A stretch of DNA of 64,000 bases from Clostridium estertheticum subsp. estertheticum (GTDB lineage: Bacteria; Bacillota; Clostridia; Clostridiales; Clostridiaceae), in NCBI RefSeq assembly GCF_001877035.1, contig NZ_CP015756.1, forward strand, positions 4,269,001 to 4,333,000, read 5' to 3'. A program made the position numbers and the translations under genes. Under the pieces are notes generated by a model. That model saw only the letters and a list, made by a program, of their open reading frames with translations. It ran no database searches and was not told the DNA's origin. The first letter of the stretch is position 1, and each line of letters opens with the position of its first letter. Positions 46,879 through 56,891 of this stretch are shown here, piece by piece.

Positions 46879-48720
46879 CTATATAATAGTTAATAGTGTT
46901 TCGCCCTTTTTAATTTGTTTTATGTTACTTGCCAAAACATCTGAATAATTGTCAGTATTTGTTATAATGATAGGTGTTATAACTTCATATCCTGCTTCTT
47001 TTATTTTGTCTATATCAAATTTAACTAATAGGTCACCTTTTTTCACTCTATCTTCTTGTTTAGCTATTTGGGTAAAATATTTCCCTTCTAATTGAACCGT
47101 ATTTAATCCAATATGAATCAATATTTCAGCGCCTCCATCAGACATAATTCCAACAGCATGTTTTGTTGGAAATATTGCTTTGATAGTTCCATTTACTGGC
47201 GATACAACCTCACCAATTGTTGGCTCTATAGCAATTCCTTTTCCCATTGTTCCTGCTGAAAAAACAGGATCGTTTACGAATGATAACGATTTTACTTCTC
47301 CAGTTAATGGACTAACAATAATCTCTTTTTTTAATAATAATGATTTATCTCCATCATTCAACTCATCATTAGCTTTTATTCTTTTATCTTTACTTTCATA
47401 TCCAAATATTATAATAAGAAGTGCTACCATAATAAAGGGAACTGCCATAGCAATTACATACATAGGCATAGGCGAAAATGCTGGAGTTGATAATACACTA
47501 GGGAACGCAAAAACTTTTTCTTGTACTCCTAATACTCCACTAACTGCTCCACCGATAGCTCCAGCAATAGCAACATATGGAATAGTACGCTTAAAACGTA
47601 ATAGCAACCCATAAATTATAGGTTCTGTTACTCCTGAGAGTAACGCTGGTAACAATGCAGCTCCTGAGAGTGTTTTTAATTCTTTATCTTTTGTTTTTAC
47701 AAAAATACCAAAAGCCAAACCCATTTGAGCAAAAACAGCGGCTGCGGCCATTGCATAAATCGGATCACCACCAGATGCAATATTTGATAAAATAATAGGC
47801 ACTAACCCCCAATGAAGCCCAAGTACAGTTAAAAATGTCCAAGCAGTACCCATAACAGCCCCTGTTAATATGCCACTTTTACCACTTAAAAATGTAACCC
47901 CTGCTCCAATAGCATTTCCAGCATAAACACCAAAAGGTCCAAAGGCTATTACAGTTAAAGGCACCATAACCATCATAGATATCATAGGTACTAAAAACAT
48001 TTGTACATCTTTGTATATAACTTTCTTAAGTAGTCTTTCAAATACTGCAAAAATACTAACAGCTATAAAAATTGGAAACACAGTAGATGAATAATTCATT
48101 AATACAACAGGTATTCCAATAAACGAAGTAGTTTTGCCTACAAGAAGCAGCGCTGTAATATTCGGTTCTAAAAGAGCCGCTCCAATGATACCTCCCACAT
48201 ATGGATTAGCCTCTAATTTAATAGCACAAGTAATACCCAGGAATATTGGTAAAAAATAGAAAATAGCGTTTGCTGCTGCAGACAAAATGCTATACGTTCC
48301 ACTATGAACAGATAACAAACCTGTCATTGTAAGAACTGTAAGTAATGCCTTCAACATACCTGAACCAGCAAGCGCTGGAATTAGCGGTGAAAAACTTCCT
48401 GAAATAACTCCAAAAATCTTTGAAGAGACTGATTCTTTTTCTGTTACTTCATCTTCTGAATCAGACTTCACACCAAAACTTGCAATTTTCATTATTTCTT
48501 TATAAACATCAGAAACATCACTTCCAATAACTACTTGAAATTGTCCTCCACTTTCAACTACACTTAAAACACCATTTGTTTTCTCGAGTTCAATCTTATT
48601 TGCTTTTTTCTTATCTCTTAATTTAAATCGTAATCTAGTAGCACAATGAACAACACTTAATACATTCTTTTCTCCCCCAACCAACTTAAGAATTTGACTT
48701 GCTAAATTATTATAGTCCAT
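46879..48720 (-). CDS. PTS beta-glucoside transporter EIIBCA
   Basis: A phosphotransferase permease that imports and phosphorylates aryl-beta-glucosides such as salicin or arbutin. The single chain of 613 residues has an EIIB domain with phosphocysteine C26 (VVHCATRL), a roughly ten-helix EIIC domain (about 100-440) and a C-terminal EIIA with the phosphohistidine in ILIHIGLNTVQL. No separate domain is missing. Expression depends on the RAT/terminator switch at 48758-48889. The start follows GGGGTGAAT. Confidence 0.95.
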   Translation of the reverse strand: MDYNNLASQILKLVGGEKNVLSVVHCATRLRFKLRDKKKANKIELEKTNGVLSVVESGGQFQVVIGSDVSDVYKEIMKIASFGVKSDSEDEVTEKESVSSKIFGVISGSFSPLIPALAGSGMLKALLTVLTMTGLLSVHSGTYSILSAAANAIFYFLPIFLGITCAIKLEANPYVGGIIGAALLEPNITALLLVGKTTSFIGIPVVLMNYSSTVFPIFIAVSIFAVFERLLKKVIYKDVQMFLVPMISMMVMVPLTVIAFGPFGVYAGNAIGAGVTFLSGKSGILTGAVMGTAWTFLTVLGLHWGLVPIILSNIASGGDPIYAMAAAAVFAQMGLAFGIFVKTKDKELKTLSGAALLPALLSGVTEPIIYGLLLRFKRTIPYVAIAGAIGGAVSGVLGVQEKVFAFPSVLSTPAFSPMPMYVIAMAVPFIMVALLIIIFGYESKDKRIKANDELNDGDKSLLLKKEIIVSPLTGEVKSLSFVNDPVFSAGTMGKGIAIEPTIGEVVSPVNGTIKAIFPTKHAVGIMSDGGAEILIHIGLNTVQLEGKYFTQIAKQEDRVKKGDLLVKFDIDKIKEAGYEVITPIIITNTDNYSDVLASNIKQIKKGETLLTII

Positions 48721-48757
48721 TTAATTCACCCCTTAATTTAATTTTTCTAAAATTTAT

Positions 48758-48889
48758 AAAAAAAAGACCTAAACTGTAAACTAAACATTCCAAGTAATTA
48801 TCATGCTTTTAGATTTCTAAAAGCTAATAATATTAAATGGATTATTTAGTAAACATTTTAGGTCTTGCCTGAATCTCAGTCACAATCCT
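48758..48889 (-). promoter_or_regulatory. RAT antiterminator and terminator before the PTS gene
   Basis: On the minus strand the ribonucleic antiterminator AGGATTGTGACTGAGATTC (48861-48889) overlaps the 5' arm of a long terminator (AAGACCTAAA pairs with TTTAGGTCTT, then eight T). Phospho-controlled LicT binding the RAT should block the terminator. Confidence 0.92.
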
Positions 48890-48901
48890 CATTTATTTAC
48901 T

Positions 48902-49744
48902 TTATTTAATTGTATCCCGATTAACAACTCTTTGAATATGAATAGTAAGGTATACCATTTCTTCTTTTGACAATGTTGTGTTATACGCTTTTTTTAAATG
49001 AGTCTTTATTTTATTTACACATTTATACACATCGCTATACTTCTCTATTACAATGTCATATAAATATTCATCATCACTTTTAGCTGTAGTTTCATTCATC
49101 ATTCGTTGAGCAAAAAACTTTAAATGAGTTACTAATCTGTGGTAGCTTAAGGACTCTTCATCAAAATCCATTTTAAAGTTATATCTAATTATATTAAGTA
49201 TTTCCTGAATAACCTTTGTCATAGCTACAACTTTTGGCATATCTTGATTTAGTTCTGCATTCACAATATGAAGAGCGATCGAGGCTGCCTCATCCTCTAG
49301 TAACGTTACCTCAAGGTTTTCTTTTATAATATTAAGTGCAGTAAGTCCAATTGCATATTCTTGTTTATAAAATCTTTTTATATCCCAAAGCATAGGATTT
49401 TTTATGTTTAATCCTTGTTTGTGTCTAGTCATTGCAAAACTAATATGGTCTGTTAAAGTTAAATATATATTTTCATTTAGTTTTTTTTCTAAATTTGCTT
49501 CTGCATATTTTATTATTTCTTCTGAAATTTCTACATACTTTGCAGGAATTTCACTAATGAGATTTTTTAATCTTTCAGATACCTCTTTATTCTCTAGTGT
49601 AAATACCCTCTCAATTCTATCCTCTTCAAGTTCATCTCCAGCTCTTTTTTTAAAAGCTAATCCCAGCCCCATAACAACTATTTCCCTATTATCATTATTC
49701 ATTACAGTAACAGCATTATTATTCAATACTTTTTTTATTTTCAT
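48902..49744 (-). CDS. licT: LicT/BglG-family transcription antiterminator
   Basis: An RNA-binding antiterminator of 280 residues. The N-terminal CAT domain (about 1-55, MKIKKVLNNNAV) binds the RAT hairpin. It is followed by two PTS regulation domains with conserved histidines (in LTDHISFAM, ALHIVNAEL, HLKFFAQRM and LTIHIQRVV) that are phosphorylated by HPr and the EII. The ATG at 49744 matches the family start; a GTG at 49756 is less likely. It heads the beta-glucoside operon and is itself preceded by a RAT, so it should control its own synthesis. Confidence 0.95.
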   Translation of the reverse strand: MKIKKVLNNNAVTVMNNDNREIVVMGLGLAFKKRAGDELEEDRIERVFTLENKEVSERLKNLISEIPAKYVEISEEIIKYAEANLEKKLNENIYLTLTDHISFAMTRHKQGLNIKNPMLWDIKRFYKQEYAIGLTALNIIKENLEVTLLEDEAASIALHIVNAELNQDMPKVVAMTKVIQEILNIIRYNFKMDFDEESLSYHRLVTHLKFFAQRMMNETTAKSDDEYLYDIVIEKYSDVYKCVNKIKTHLKKAYNTTLSKEEMVYLTIHIQRVVNRDTIK

Positions 49745-49825
49745 TATTAACACCACTTTATATAATTATATTTTATATAATTTCGAATAATATTAATTGT
49801 TTTTTTAATATTACAGTTTTAAAAG

Positions 49826-49919
49826 TAAAAAACCCAAATTAAAATCAAACACTTATAAACTCGCTATAAGTATGTTTCACATTAACCTAGGTCTTGCCTG
49901 AATTATCAGTCACAATCCT
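49826..49919 (-). promoter_or_regulatory. RAT antiterminator and terminator before licT
   Basis: AGGATTGTGACTGATAATTC (RAT, 49890-49919 on the minus strand) overlaps a terminator whose arms ACCTAGGTTAA and TTAATTTGGGT pair with several G:U, followed by T. It has the same design as the switch before the PTS gene. Confidence 0.9.
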
Positions 49920-49946
49920 GTTAGACATTATTTAGTTTATAAAATT

Positions 49947-49975
49947 ATATTATCACTTAATGTAAAGGTTGTCAA
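49947..49975 (-). promoter_or_regulatory. Promoter of the licT operon
   Basis: On the minus strand there is a perfect TTGACA (49970-49975), a 17-base spacer and a -10 of TAATAT (49947-49952), just upstream of the RAT. Confidence 0.7.
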
Positions 49976-49982
49976 CATAAAA

Positions 49983-50019
49983 GAATACACTGTAGAATTT
50001 TTTCTACAGTGCATTTTTT
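49983..50019 (-). terminator. ABC exporter operon terminator
   Basis: CACTGTAGAA pairs with TTCTACAGTG around an AAAA loop, with a T-rich tail on the minus strand, directly after the second ABC gene. Confidence 0.8.
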
Positions 50020-52023
50020 TTACATTACTTCATTATCTAAATTTGCACCCGCAAACTGACTATTATAAAGATCTGCATAAAATCCATTTTTAGCAAGAAG
50101 TTCATTATGATTACCCATCTCAATAATACTTCCTTTATCCATAACTAAAATTAACTCTGCATCTTTAATTGTAGAAAGTCTATGTGCAATTACAAAACTT
50201 GTTCTATTTTGCATAAGTTCTGTCATAGCCCTTTGTATATAAACTTCTGTTCTAGAGTCGACACTACTTGTAGCCTCATCCAGTATCATAATAGTTGGAT
50301 TAGCAAGTATTGCTCGAGCTATAGTTAGAAGCTGTTTTTGACCTTGTGATATATTAGAAGCTTCTTCATTTAGTATTGTATTATATCCATCCGGAAGAGT
50401 CTTAATAAAGTGATGTGCATGAGCAGCTCTTGCTGCCTGCATAGCTTCTTCATCCGTTGCTCCCTCTCTACCATAGGCAATATTCTCCATTATAGTCCCA
50501 TTAAATAACCAAGTATCCTGAAGTACCATCCCGAACATGCTACGTAACTCGCCACGTTTTATATCTCTTATGTCAACTCCATCAATTGAGATTTTACCAG
50601 CATCTATCTCATAGAACCTCATAAGCAAGTTAACAAGTGTAGTTTTACCAGCACCAGTTGGTCCAACAATTGCAATTGTATGGCCCCTCTTTACATCAAT
50701 ATTCATATCTTTAATAAGTGATTCTTCTTTTTTGTAACTAAAATCAACATGTTCAAACTTAACTTCGCCTTTTGGAAGTTCAATTACCTTAGACTCCGAA
50801 GTTTCTTCAATCTCTTCAACTTCATCTAATAATTCAAAAATACGTTCAGCGGATGCTACTGTTGATTGAATGATATTAGCAATATTTGCAGTTTGAACTA
50901 TTGGCTGAGTAAATTGATTAGAGTATTGAATAAAGGCTTGAATATTACCTATTGTAATTTTTCCTTGTGTTGCTAAATATCCACCGACAACACAGACTAC
51001 TACATAACCTATATTACTAACAAATCTCATCATAGGCATTATTACCCCCGATATAAATTGAGCTTTCCAGCCTGCATTGTATAACCTGTCATTAATATTT
51101 CTAAACTCCTGTACTGAGTCCTTCTCATGTCCAAAAGATTTAACAATCTTGTGACCAGTATACATCTCTTCAACATGACCATTAAGTTCTCCAATTTCCT
51201 TTTGTTGTGCTGCAAAATATTTTTGTGATCGTTTTGCTACAAATGCTGTCACAACAATATATAATGGTAATGTTAAAATTACAACTAAAGTCATAAGTGG
51301 GCTTATTGTGAGCATCATAACTACAATACCAATGATTGTGACAATAGATGTAATAAGCTGAGTAAGACTTTGTTGAAGAGTTGTTGATATATTATCAACA
51401 TCGTTTGTTACACGGCTTAATATCTCACCATGAGTTTTTGAATCAAAGAATTTAAGTGGTAATCTAGATAACTTATCTTCAACTTCCTTACGTAAATTAT
51501 ATACAGTTTTTTGTGCAACTTCAGCCATTATATATTGTTGAAGAAATCCAAAAATCGTACTTATTACATATAACCCAAGTAATAAAAGAATAATGTTTCT
51601 TATATATGTGAAATCTATCATTCCACCATTTATATCCATTATTTTAGATACTTCTGCCTTAATTTTATCAAGGCCTCCAATTACCTTTGGACTGTTTGCA
51701 GCTGCAGGATTAGCTTTTATTACAGCCGATATTTTATCTTGCTGTGCATGTAATTGTAATAACCCATATTTATTCATCATACCATCAACTAATTTAGTTA
51801 TAGCTTTTCCTGAAATCTTAGGTCCTACTATTGTAAAAACGGTACTGAAGATTGCAAATATAAAAACTAAGATAAAGTTGGTTCTTTGTGGTTTTAAGTA
51901 ACTTAAAAGCCTTTTTAATGTACCTTTGAAGTCTTTGGCTTTTACTTTAGGACCTGCAAAAGATCCCATTGGTCCACCACCCATACCCCCGCTTGGTTTA
52001 TTGTTCTTATTTTTTTCACTCAT
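50020..52023 (-). CDS. ABC exporter, ATP-binding/permease half-transporter 2
   Basis: A type IV ABC exporter half of 667 residues. An unusual glycine/proline-rich N-terminus (NKPSGGMGGGPMGSF) is followed by six membrane helices. A loop between the first two helices is extended by about 70 residues. The nucleotide-binding domain has Walker A GPTGAGKTT, the signature ISQGQ (degenerate from LSGGQ) and Walker B IMILDEATSSVD. The start overlaps the stop of the partner ABC gene by four bases (ATGA). The pair forms a heterodimer of the multidrug/lipid exporter type (BmrCD-like). The cargo is not known. Confidence 0.93.
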   Translation of the reverse strand: MSEKNKNNKPSGGMGGGPMGSFAGPKVKAKDFKGTLKRLLSYLKPQRTNFILVFIFAIFSTVFTIVGPKISGKAITKLVDGMMNKYGLLQLHAQQDKISAVIKANPAAANSPKVIGGLDKIKAEVSKIMDINGGMIDFTYIRNIILLLLGLYVISTIFGFLQQYIMAEVAQKTVYNLRKEVEDKLSRLPLKFFDSKTHGEILSRVTNDVDNISTTLQQSLTQLITSIVTIIGIVVMMLTISPLMTLVVILTLPLYIVVTAFVAKRSQKYFAAQQKEIGELNGHVEEMYTGHKIVKSFGHEKDSVQEFRNINDRLYNAGWKAQFISGVIMPMMRFVSNIGYVVVCVVGGYLATQGKITIGNIQAFIQYSNQFTQPIVQTANIANIIQSTVASAERIFELLDEVEEIEETSESKVIELPKGEVKFEHVDFSYKKEESLIKDMNIDVKRGHTIAIVGPTGAGKTTLVNLLMRFYEIDAGKISIDGVDIRDIKRGELRSMFGMVLQDTWLFNGTIMENIAYGREGATDEEAMQAARAAHAHHFIKTLPDGYNTILNEEASNISQGQKQLLTIARAILANPTIMILDEATSSVDSRTEVYIQRAMTELMQNRTSFVIAHRLSTIKDAELILVMDKGSIIEMGNHNELLAKNGFYADLYNSQFAGANLDNEVM

Positions 52024-53810
52024 GATAATTCCTCCTCTGAAAGCTGTGAAGATACAATTTCATGGTATATCTTACAACTGGTTAAAAGTTCCTTGTGAGT
52101 TCCTATTCCTGCTATTAAGCCGTCATCTATTACTATAATTCTATCTGCATCCATAACTGTTGCAACCCTTTGTGCAATAATTATTACAGTAGATTTTGAT
52201 GTTTCTTTTTTAAGTGCTGCTCGTAGTTTTGCATCAGTTTTAAAATCAAGTGCTGAAAAACTATCATCAAATATATATATTTCAGGTTGTCTAACTAAGG
52301 CACGTGCTATAGATAAACGTTGTTTTTGTCCACCAGAAACATTTGTACCTCCCTGGGCAATAGGATGATCATACCCTTCTTTCATTCCATTGATAAAGTC
52401 AGTAGCTTGTGCTACTGTGGCTGCATGCTTAATTTCCGCAGTGGTAGCATTATCTTTACCATATTTAATATTCTCTGCAATTGTTCCAGTAAAGAGAACA
52501 GTATTTTGAGGAACAAAACCTATTTTAGATCTTAGGCTTTCCTGACTCATTTCGCGAACATCTACCCCATCAACTAATATTGCACCACTAGTGACATCAT
52601 AGAAACGCGGTATTAAGTTTATAAGAGTTGACTTACCAGAACCAGTACCACCAATAATAGCTGTTGTTTCACCTGGTCTTGCACTAAATGTTATATTACT
52701 AATGGCTGGTTGATCTGCACCTGGGTAGCTAAATGTAACATCCTTAAAATCAACATATCCACTTTGTTTATCAGCTAATTTAGTATTCTTTGAATCAATT
52801 ATTTCTGGGTCCATATCTAATACTTCATTTATTCTTATTGCAGATGCTTGCGCTCTTGGTATCATTATAAATACCATAGCAAGCATTAAGAATCCGAATA
52901 AAATTTGCATTCCATATTGTATAAATGCTATTAATGAACCGACTTCCATGCCTCCAGTATCTATTCTTTTAGCACCAAACCAAATAATAGCAACTGTTGT
53001 AACATTCATAATAAACATCATTATTGGCAATAAAAAAGCCATGATTTTATTTACTTTTACAGCATTATTCATAAGATCAGTGTTAGCATCATCGAATCTA
53101 GCCTTTTCAGTCCTTATACGATTGAATGCACGTACAACTCTAATACCAGTAAGTGATTCACGTAATACAAGATTTAATTTATCTATTTTAACTTGCATTA
53201 ATTTAAATAACGGCATAGCGAATTTAAGAGTTATTCCAATGATAATTCCAAGAAGCGGAATTACAACTGCAAAAATCCAAGTTAAAGTTGCATCCTCTCT
53301 TAAAGCCATAACAATACCACCTATGGCAGTTAAAGGTGCAAAAAGCATAATAGAAAAAATCATTACTGTTGCTGTTTGAACCTGAGTAACATCATTTGTA
53401 GTCCTTGTTATAAGTGTTGCAGTACCAACCTTATCAAACTCGTGTAGCGAAAATCCTTCAACTTTTTCAAATAATTTGTTACGAACGATTTTGCCAAGCC
53501 CAACAGCTGTCTTAGACGATAGAAATGCAGCTATAATTGAACATATAACACCACCTGCTGAGATTATCAGCATAATAGCACCTATTCTCATAATATAATC
53601 TATCCCTTTATAAGCTCCACTATATCCTAGGAATGAAATACTTTGAACTACATTTTTTTGAACTATACCTTTATCTATTATATCCGCCATTAATGTTGGC
53701 AAATAAAGATTCGCAAGTACCTGAATAAAAATTAATATAACTATTGCAATTATGTGTACTGTATATTGTTTAAGAAATCTAAATAATTTAATCAAAAGTG
53801 TCATCTCCAT
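52020..53810 (-). CDS. ABC exporter, ATP-binding/permease half-transporter 1
   Basis: The partner half-transporter of 596 residues, with six membrane helices. Its nucleotide-binding domain has a Walker A GGTGSGKST, a canonical VSGGQKQR signature and FDDSFSALD, where the usual catalytic glutamate after Walker B is Asp (D-D-S). Heterodimeric exporters often have one such degenerate site. It starts 14 bases after the MarR gene and is coupled to the next ABC gene, so all three are one operon. Confidence 0.93.
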   Translation of the reverse strand: MEMTLLIKLFRFLKQYTVHIIAIVILIFIQVLANLYLPTLMADIIDKGIVQKNVVQSISFLGYSGAYKGIDYIMRIGAIMLIISAGGVICSIIAAFLSSKTAVGLGKIVRNKLFEKVEGFSLHEFDKVGTATLITRTTNDVTQVQTATVMIFSIMLFAPLTAIGGIVMALREDATLTWIFAVVIPLLGIIIGITLKFAMPLFKLMQVKIDKLNLVLRESLTGIRVVRAFNRIRTEKARFDDANTDLMNNAVKVNKIMAFLLPIMMFIMNVTTVAIIWFGAKRIDTGGMEVGSLIAFIQYGMQILFGFLMLAMVFIMIPRAQASAIRINEVLDMDPEIIDSKNTKLADKQSGYVDFKDVTFSYPGADQPAISNITFSARPGETTAIIGGTGSGKSTLINLIPRFYDVTSGAILVDGVDVREMSQESLRSKIGFVPQNTVLFTGTIAENIKYGKDNATTAEIKHAATVAQATDFINGMKEGYDHPIAQGGTNVSGGQKQRLSIARALVRQPEIYIFDDSFSALDFKTDAKLRAALKKETSKSTVIIIAQRVATVMDADRIIVIDDGLIAGIGTHKELLTSCKIYHEIVSSQLSEEELS

Positions 53811-53824
53811 TCATTGTTATTGTT

Positions 53825-54265
53825 TTATTTTTCTTGATCTTTTAGAAGTTTTTTTAGTACGTCTAAGCCCTCAAATATTTTATGAATCTCCTGTGCATTT
53901 CCTTTACTCATTACGTCTGCAATGTTTTTTTCAAACTGTTTATGGAAAGTTTTATGCATGTCTTCAAAATTTGGCGCTATACTTACATAAACTACTCTCT
54001 TGTCCTTCTCACTTCTTTCGCGTACTACCATTTTCTGCTTCTCAAGCCTGTCTATAATTCCAGATACTGTACTATTTGATAAACAAAGCTCATTGCTAAG
54101 TTCAGTTATCTTCATCTTCTTTTTTTTACTTAAAAGTCCTAAAACCATCCCTTGAGGTGCAGACATACCTGTATCACATAATACTTTTGACATGCTATGT
54201 TTAAATAACTGCATAACCTCTTGAAAAAGTCTTGCAACTTCTATACTTTCATTCAATGTTTCCAC
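53825..54265 (-). CDS. MarR-family transcriptional regulator
   Basis: A 146-residue winged-helix dimeric regulator. The DNA-reading part is KITELSNELCLSNSTVSGIIDRLEKQ followed by a wing with the family D-x-R (SEKDKRVVYVS). Placement as first gene before two ABC exporter halves is the classic arrangement in which a MarR represses the pump and itself until a drug is bound. A likely operator and a perfect promoter lie directly upstream. Confidence 0.95.
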   Translation of the reverse strand: METLNESIEVARLFQEVMQLFKHSMSKVLCDTGMSAPQGMVLGLLSKKKKMKITELSNELCLSNSTVSGIIDRLEKQKMVVRERSEKDKRVVYVSIAPNFEDMHKTFHKQFEKNIADVMSKGNAQEIHKIFEGLDVLKKLLKDQEK

Positions 54266-54286
54266 TTAATCACCACCTTGAATATA

Positions 54287-54362
54287 TTTCGTATACAAAT
54301 GTTTCGTGTACGTATATTTAGCTTGCGAATTATATTATAATCCCATAAATATCTTATGTCAA
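54287..54362 (-). promoter_or_regulatory. Promoter and MarR operator of the ABC exporter operon
   Basis: On the minus strand there is TTGACA (54357-54362), 17 bases, and TATAAT (54334-54339): a perfect consensus promoter. Between the expected transcription start (about 54327) and the ATG lies an inverted repeat CGTACAC/GTATACG (54290-54312), also readable as two TTTCGT(A/G)TAC copies 15 bases apart. It is well placed as a roadblock operator. Confidence 0.8.
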
Positions 54363-54561
54363 TACATTTCAAAAAAATAAATGGACACACGCTAACATCT
54401 GCCCATCAAACGGTTTACAGCTATACACTGTAAACATTTTCAAATATTTCATTGAGATTTTTTAATCATATATAGTCATTTTAAACTTCCCTTTTAATCC
54501 TCTAAAACCATATTATGTAATAATTTTCAATTATGTTCGATGTTATTAATATATCTAACAG

Positions 54562-54609
54562 AAAAAAGATAACACCTTGGGGGTAAGCCCTTAGTATTAT
54601 CTTTTTTTC
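54562..54609 (-). terminator. truA terminator
   Basis: AAAAAAGATAA pairs with TTATCTTTTTT, with a GGG/CCC inner stem; T-runs on both strands. The 54363-54561 part of the gap holds nothing else that I recognise. Confidence 0.75.
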
Positions 54610-54693
54610 TATTTACTTATAATGATGCCAGTGTAGCACACCGTATTTTTAGTTCTTATGAAAGTCACTCCAGTGGTTTCTTGCTTCATTATC

Positions 54694-55434
54694 TTAGTAT
54701 TCAACGCCTCTTAAAGCTAATCCTTTAGATTTAGCCATTGGTATATATGCAGATGCTTCTGTATCAATTAATAAATTTTCAATATTAATTGGTTTTATAT
54801 TTCCTTTACCTACTTCTAGAAGGCTACCCACGATAATTCTTACCATATTCCAGAGGAATTCATCAGCATTAATTTCTATTTCAATAATATCTTCTTCTAA
54901 TTCTATTATATTAATATAATTAATAGTTCTTATAGTAGACTTAATGTTTGTAGGTGCTGTTGCTAAATACTGAAAGTCATGAGTACCAACTAAATATCCT
55001 GCTGTATTTCTCATTTCTTCTAAATTAAGTAGCCTCTCAGAGTTATAAACATATTTTCTATTAAACACATTTCTTAATTCACTATTACTTATTTTATACA
55101 CATAAGTAATTGATTTTATATTATATCCTGAATTAAATTTTTCACTTGCACGATCCATAGACTTTACTACTATATCATCTGGTAAATCTCCATTAAGATA
55201 ATCCATAATAGCCTCTATACTTAAATCACAGTCGGTATGGAAATTGGCCACATAGTTCTCAGCATGCACACCTATATCTGTTCTCTCGCAACCTGTAACC
55301 TCTACAGGTTCCCCTACCATTTTAGATAATGCACTTTCAATTTTACCTTCAACTGTTAAATCGTTATCTGGTTGTTTCTGCCATCCTTTATATCTACTTC
55401 CATCAAATTCTAATATCATTTTTAAATTTCTCAT
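54694..55434 (-). CDS. truA: tRNA pseudouridine(38-40) synthase
   Basis: Modifies uridines 38-40 in the tRNA anticodon stem. The catalytic aspartate is in GCERTDIGVHAENYVANF (RTDxGVH). The 246-residue length and the C-terminal EFLWNMVRIIVGSLLEVGKG block are typical. It is the last minus-strand gene of this group, about 85 bases after the vWA gene, and may be co-transcribed with the MoxR operon. In other clostridia truA usually follows ECF transporter genes, so the context here is different. Confidence 0.95.
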   Translation of the reverse strand: MRNLKMILEFDGSRYKGWQKQPDNDLTVEGKIESALSKMVGEPVEVTGCERTDIGVHAENYVANFHTDCDLSIEAIMDYLNGDLPDDIVVKSMDRASEKFNSGYNIKSITYVYKISNSELRNVFNRKYVYNSERLLNLEEMRNTAGYLVGTHDFQYLATAPTNIKSTIRTINYINIIELEEDIIEIEINADEFLWNMVRIIVGSLLEVGKGNIKPINIENLLIDTEASAYIPMAKSKGLALRGVEY

Positions 55435-55518
55435 ATATATCCGCCTTTACCTTATTTATTAACCAACTCTCCTATTTTTATTGCAAGTCACATAGAAGAA
55501 ATTCAGGGGGTTATCATG

Positions 55519-56883
55519 CTAATGTATTGGTTCTTGACTTTGCATAGAAAACCCATCAACCATTATATCTAATCTTTCCTGTGTATCCTCTATTATCTCT
55601 ACAGGTTTTAGTTTTTTTATTATTCCAAAAGGTTCCTTTAATGATAGTTTATCACCACGTCCTGATATAACCCACAATGTTTTATAACCCTTTGGTAATA
55701 CATCCAGCTTTTCTTCGCCTTTTCCATCTGTAAAATATATTAGTATATTAGTATCTGTACCATTTACATACTTAAACACAGGTGTAAATTTCGTACCACC
55801 ACGACTAGTACATCGTTCTCTTATACTATTAATAGATTTAACCTTGTATACCTGCCGTATTTGCGTATCACATTCAATCAAAGTTATTTCATGTTTATAA
55901 GTTTTTACTATATTAAAGACTTCCTTTATTGCACCCTTAAACTCCTCATCGCTTATACTACCGCTTACATCTATAGCCAAGGTAATTCTAGCAGTATGCC
56001 CCCTAAGTTCTCCTCTCAGATCCAATCTGTTAGGTTGACGCCTACTTCTTCTTGCAACAGTCTTCTTTTTATCACTTTCTAATGTTCCCATAATCTTTTT
56101 CAAATACAAATTCCAAGGAATATCACCTTTTTCGTTCCTTAGTCCCTTCAAAATTCCCTCTAAATAAAGAGGTACTTTGCCTTTTTCTGATAACATCGCA
56201 TATTTCTGCGTAAAATTTTCGAGAGTTTCTTCGTCTACTTCTATAGATTCTTCCCATAAATCATGAGTTTTACTAGCATCATATTCTTTTTTTATATGCT
56301 TATCCTTAGAGTCATCCTCTCCACTTTCATCATCTTCCTCTAATAGATCCAAGGCTTTCTGGATTTCTTTTGCATAATATTCCATGCCCATATATTGTTG
56401 AAGACTTAATCTATACTTTGAATTTATACTGTCTATCGTTATAGAAAATGGTGGAAGATAATCTAAATATTGATTTACTACTATATCCATAGCCATATTA
56501 ATAGCCAAGGTGCTATATTTTGTTTTAAGGCCTCTTGCACGTTTTAAATGAAAGGATAATATGTGATAAATCTCATGTTTTATACTGCTTTTCATCTGCT
56601 CTGCTGTAAGGTTTAAAAAGATATAGGGATTAAAGTAAATAACATACCTAGATAATTTAAAATTCACAGCTGTTGGAGAGCTTATATCATATTTTATATC
56701 TCTAGACATTTGAAGCAAAAAATAGCCATAGAAATTGTCCTTATCCTCTATTAACATAAAATTAACCATTGTAATGAGTTTCAAGAAGTCCTTCGAAAAA
56801 TTGCTTGGCATATCCCTTATGCTTTTCACATTAGAAATTTCATCATAAAGCTCACTTTTAAGGATTTCAAATTTTTTTCCCAT
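55519..56883 (-). CDS. vWA-like putative metallopeptidase (DUF2201 family)
   Basis: A 454-residue protein with two recognisable parts. The N-terminal DUF2201 region has HEIYH (residues 103-107), a zinc-peptidase HExxH motif. A charged low-complexity linker follows (about 180-205). The C-terminal von Willebrand A-type domain has a MIDAS motif DVSGS (305-309) and a TDG (about 400) for metal binding. Such proteins pair with MoxR ATPases, which deliver or remodel a target. Its ATG is eight bases beyond the stop of the ATPase gene, so the two are tightly coupled. Confidence 0.9.
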   Translation of the reverse strand: MGKKFEILKSELYDEISNVKSIRDMPSNFSKDFLKLITMVNFMLIEDKDNFYGYFLLQMSRDIKYDISSPTAVNFKLSRYVIYFNPYIFLNLTAEQMKSSIKHEIYHILSFHLKRARGLKTKYSTLAINMAMDIVVNQYLDYLPPFSITIDSINSKYRLSLQQYMGMEYYAKEIQKALDLLEEDDESGEDDSKDKHIKKEYDASKTHDLWEESIEVDEETLENFTQKYAMLSEKGKVPLYLEGILKGLRNEKGDIPWNLYLKKIMGTLESDKKKTVARRSRRQPNRLDLRGELRGHTARITLAIDVSGSISDEEFKGAIKEVFNIVKTYKHEITLIECDTQIRQVYKVKSINSIRERCTSRGGTKFTPVFKYVNGTDTNILIYFTDGKGEEKLDVLPKGYKTLWVISGRGDKLSLKEPFGIIKKLKPVEIIEDTQERLDIMVDGFSMQSQEPIH

Positions 56884-56891
56884 AATTTCAC

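Noticed and set aside
50020-53810. Degenerate signature ISQGQ and DDS after Walker B as signs of pseudogenes
   Set aside because: Both reading frames are full length, and asymmetric ATPase sites are normal for heterodimeric ABC exporters.
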